DNA of 64,000 nt from Rhodanobacter sp. ANJX3 (GTDB taxonomy: Bacteria; Pseudomonadota; Gammaproteobacteria; Xanthomonadales; Rhodanobacteraceae), in NCBI RefSeq assembly GCF_014200755.1, contig NZ_JACHCM010000004.1, positions 248,001 through 312,000 on the forward strand. The letters run 5' to 3'. Below are positions 62,817 to 64,000 of the stretch, piece after piece. Numbering within the stretch: position 1 is the stretch's first letter; every line of letters starts with the position of its first letter. The notes under the pieces were generated by a model that was given only the letters and a program-made list of their open reading frames with translations, was not told the origin of the DNA and ran no database searches. The position numbers were made by a program, and so were the translations under genes.

Positions 62817-64000
62817 CTGCGAAAACGCTATTCGAAAAAGTCTGGGATGCCCATGAGGTCGTGGCCGAAACCGAGGCCACTCCGGCAACCCTCTATGTGG
62901 ATCTGCACCTGATCCATGAGGTGACCACACCACAGGCATTCACCGAACTGCGCCAGCGTGGCCTGCCCGTGCGCCGGCCCGACAAGGTACTGGCGACACT
63001 GGATCATTCCACCCCGACCACGCCCGCCGATGCGGCCGGCCACTACACCTATGTCACACCCGAAGCCGAACAGCAGGTGCACATGCTGCAGGCCAACTGC
63101 GCAGAATTCGGCATCGAGTTGAACGGCTGGGGTAGCGATCACCGCGGCATCGTGCACGTGATCGGGCCCGAGTACGGCGCCACCCAGCCGGGCATGACGA
63201 TCGTGTGCGGCGACAGCCACACCGCCACGCACGGCGCGTTCGGCGCGCTGGCCTTCGGCATCGGCACCACCGAAGTCGGCCACGTGCTGGCCACGCAGTG
63301 CCTGCTGCAGCGCAAGCCCAAGACGCTGGCCATCCACGTCAGCGGCAAGCTCAAGCCCGGCGTCGGCGCGAAGGATCTGATCCTGCATGTGATCGGCAGC
63401 ATCGGCGTGGGCGGCGGCACCGGCCAGGTGATCGAATACCGCGGCAGTGCCATCGAGGCCTTGTCGATGGAACAGCGCATGACCGTCTGCAACATGTCGA
63501 TCGAAGCAGGCGCCCGCGCCGGCCTGATCGCCCCCGACGAAACCACGTTCGCCTGGCTCAAGGGCCGTCCGCGCGCGCCGCAGGGCGCCGCCTGGGACGC
63601 CGCCGTCAAGCACTGGAAAACCCTGGTGACCGACGAGGGCGCGCGCTACGACAACGAGGTATTCATCGACGCCGCCGACATCGGCGCCACCATCACCTAC
63701 GGCACGCATCCGGGCATGGTCACGCCGATCGGCGCGGCGATTCCCGCCGCCCGCGATGCGCAGGAAGAAAAAGCGCTGGCCTATATGCAGTTCAGCGGCG
63801 GCCAGCAGCTGACCGGCGAGAAAGTCGACGTGGTCTTTGTCGGCAGCTGCACCAATTCGCGCCTATCCGATCTGCGCGAAGCTGCCAACGTGATGCGCGG
63901 CCGTAAAGTCGCCCCCGGCGTGCGCGCATTGATCGTGCCGGGCTCGGTGCTGATCAAGCGCGAAGCCGAGGCGGAAGGCCTGGACGAAGTGTTCCGCGCC
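62813..64000 (+). CDS. leuC: 3-isopropylmalate dehydratase large subunit (partial)
   Basis: The first 396 codons of LeuC, an aconitase-family [4Fe-4S] isomerase, are present; the remainder runs off the window. [73 protein letters not shown] and the cluster ligand [13 protein letters not shown] are visible; one further ligand pair lies at the window end. The start overlaps the ilvE stop by 4 bp. leuD and leuB are expected downstream. Confidence 0.96.
   Translation, partial: MTAKTLFEKVWDAHEVVAETEATPATLYVDLHLIHEVTTPQAFTELRQRGLPVRRPDKVLATLDHSTPTTPADAAGHYTYVTPEAEQQVHMLQANCAEFGIELNGWGSDHRGIVHVIGPEYGATQPGMTIVCGDSHTATHGAFGALAFGIGTTEVGHVLATQCLLQRKPKTLAIHVSGKLKPGVGAKDLILHVIGSIGVGGGTGQVIEYRGSAIEALSMEQRMTVCNMSIEAGARAGLIAPDETTFAWLKGRPRAPQGAAWDAAVKHWKTLVTDEGARYDNEVFIDAADIGATITYGTHPGMVTPIGAAIPAARDAQEEKALAYMQFSGGQQLTGEKVDVVFVGSCTNSRLSDLREAANVMRGRKVAPGVRALIVPGSVLIKREAEAEGLDEVFRA

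Overview
This 64 kb window comes from a GC-rich gammaproteobacterial chromosome. It is most likely a member of the Xanthomonadales (Rhodanobacteraceae/Xanthomonadaceae, Dyella-, Frateuria- or Rhodanobacter-like). The evidence is the gene order of the type II secretion operon (E-F-G-H-I-J-K-L-M-N-D, the Xanthomonas xps order), GGGAACG-type and GCGGCCATnnATGGCCGC-type dispersed repeats, abundant TonB receptors, and monofunctional hom-thrB-thrC and leu operons behind peptide-leader attenuators. This is inferred from sequence character, not from a database match.

Layout. 1-12.7 kb (minus strand): the N-terminal part of hrpB, then a complete eleven-gene type II secretion operon in which almost every gene overlaps the next by 4 bp. 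12.7-25.9 kb: a decayed TonB-receptor remnant, tatD, rluE, a secreted methyltransferase-like protein, a LysR regulator, an aldo/keto reductase, two tandem TraB/GumN-like exported proteins, aceK, a membrane diguanylate cyclase, icd, and a low-complexity lipoprotein. AceK phosphorylates Icd, so the two genes form a functional pair although a c-di-GMP gene lies between them. 26.5-34.6 kb (minus): an mdtABC-type RND efflux operon. 35-39 kb: a membrane-anchored cytochrome c5, a CpdB-like lipoprotein nucleotidase, and an ACT-like plus V4R-like protein.

39-53 kb reads as one functional module: TonB receptor, QseB/QseC-like two-component system, YncE-like periplasmic beta-propeller (divergent), an OMF-MFP-RND efflux operon, and a second, related TonB receptor. 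The same OmpR-type direct repeat (CTTAG-N6-CTTAG, 11 bp period) lies upstream of both receptors, with near-matches in the divergent yncE/efflux intergenic region. This suggests a single regulon of the local response regulator.

53-64 kb: a TonB-C-like periplasmic protein, then the threonine operon (leader peptide, hom, thrB, thrC), a low-GC polytopic membrane protein, and the leucine operon (leader peptide and attenuator, leuA, ilvE, leuC, which runs off the end). The leu attenuator is textbook: Leu codons, an antiterminator pairing and a terminator can all be read directly. The thr leader lacks a U-tract terminator and instead ends in a hairpin that covers the Shine-Dalgarno sequence of hom. 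Both leader peptides start almost exactly where the predicted promoter would place +1.

The most unusual sequence features are the dispersed repeats carried inside coding sequence: GGGAACG inverted repeats inside the prepilin leaders of GspG and GspH, and a palindromic element that extends the C-terminus of IlvE. I see no CRISPR array, tRNA, rRNA, prophage or insertion sequence.
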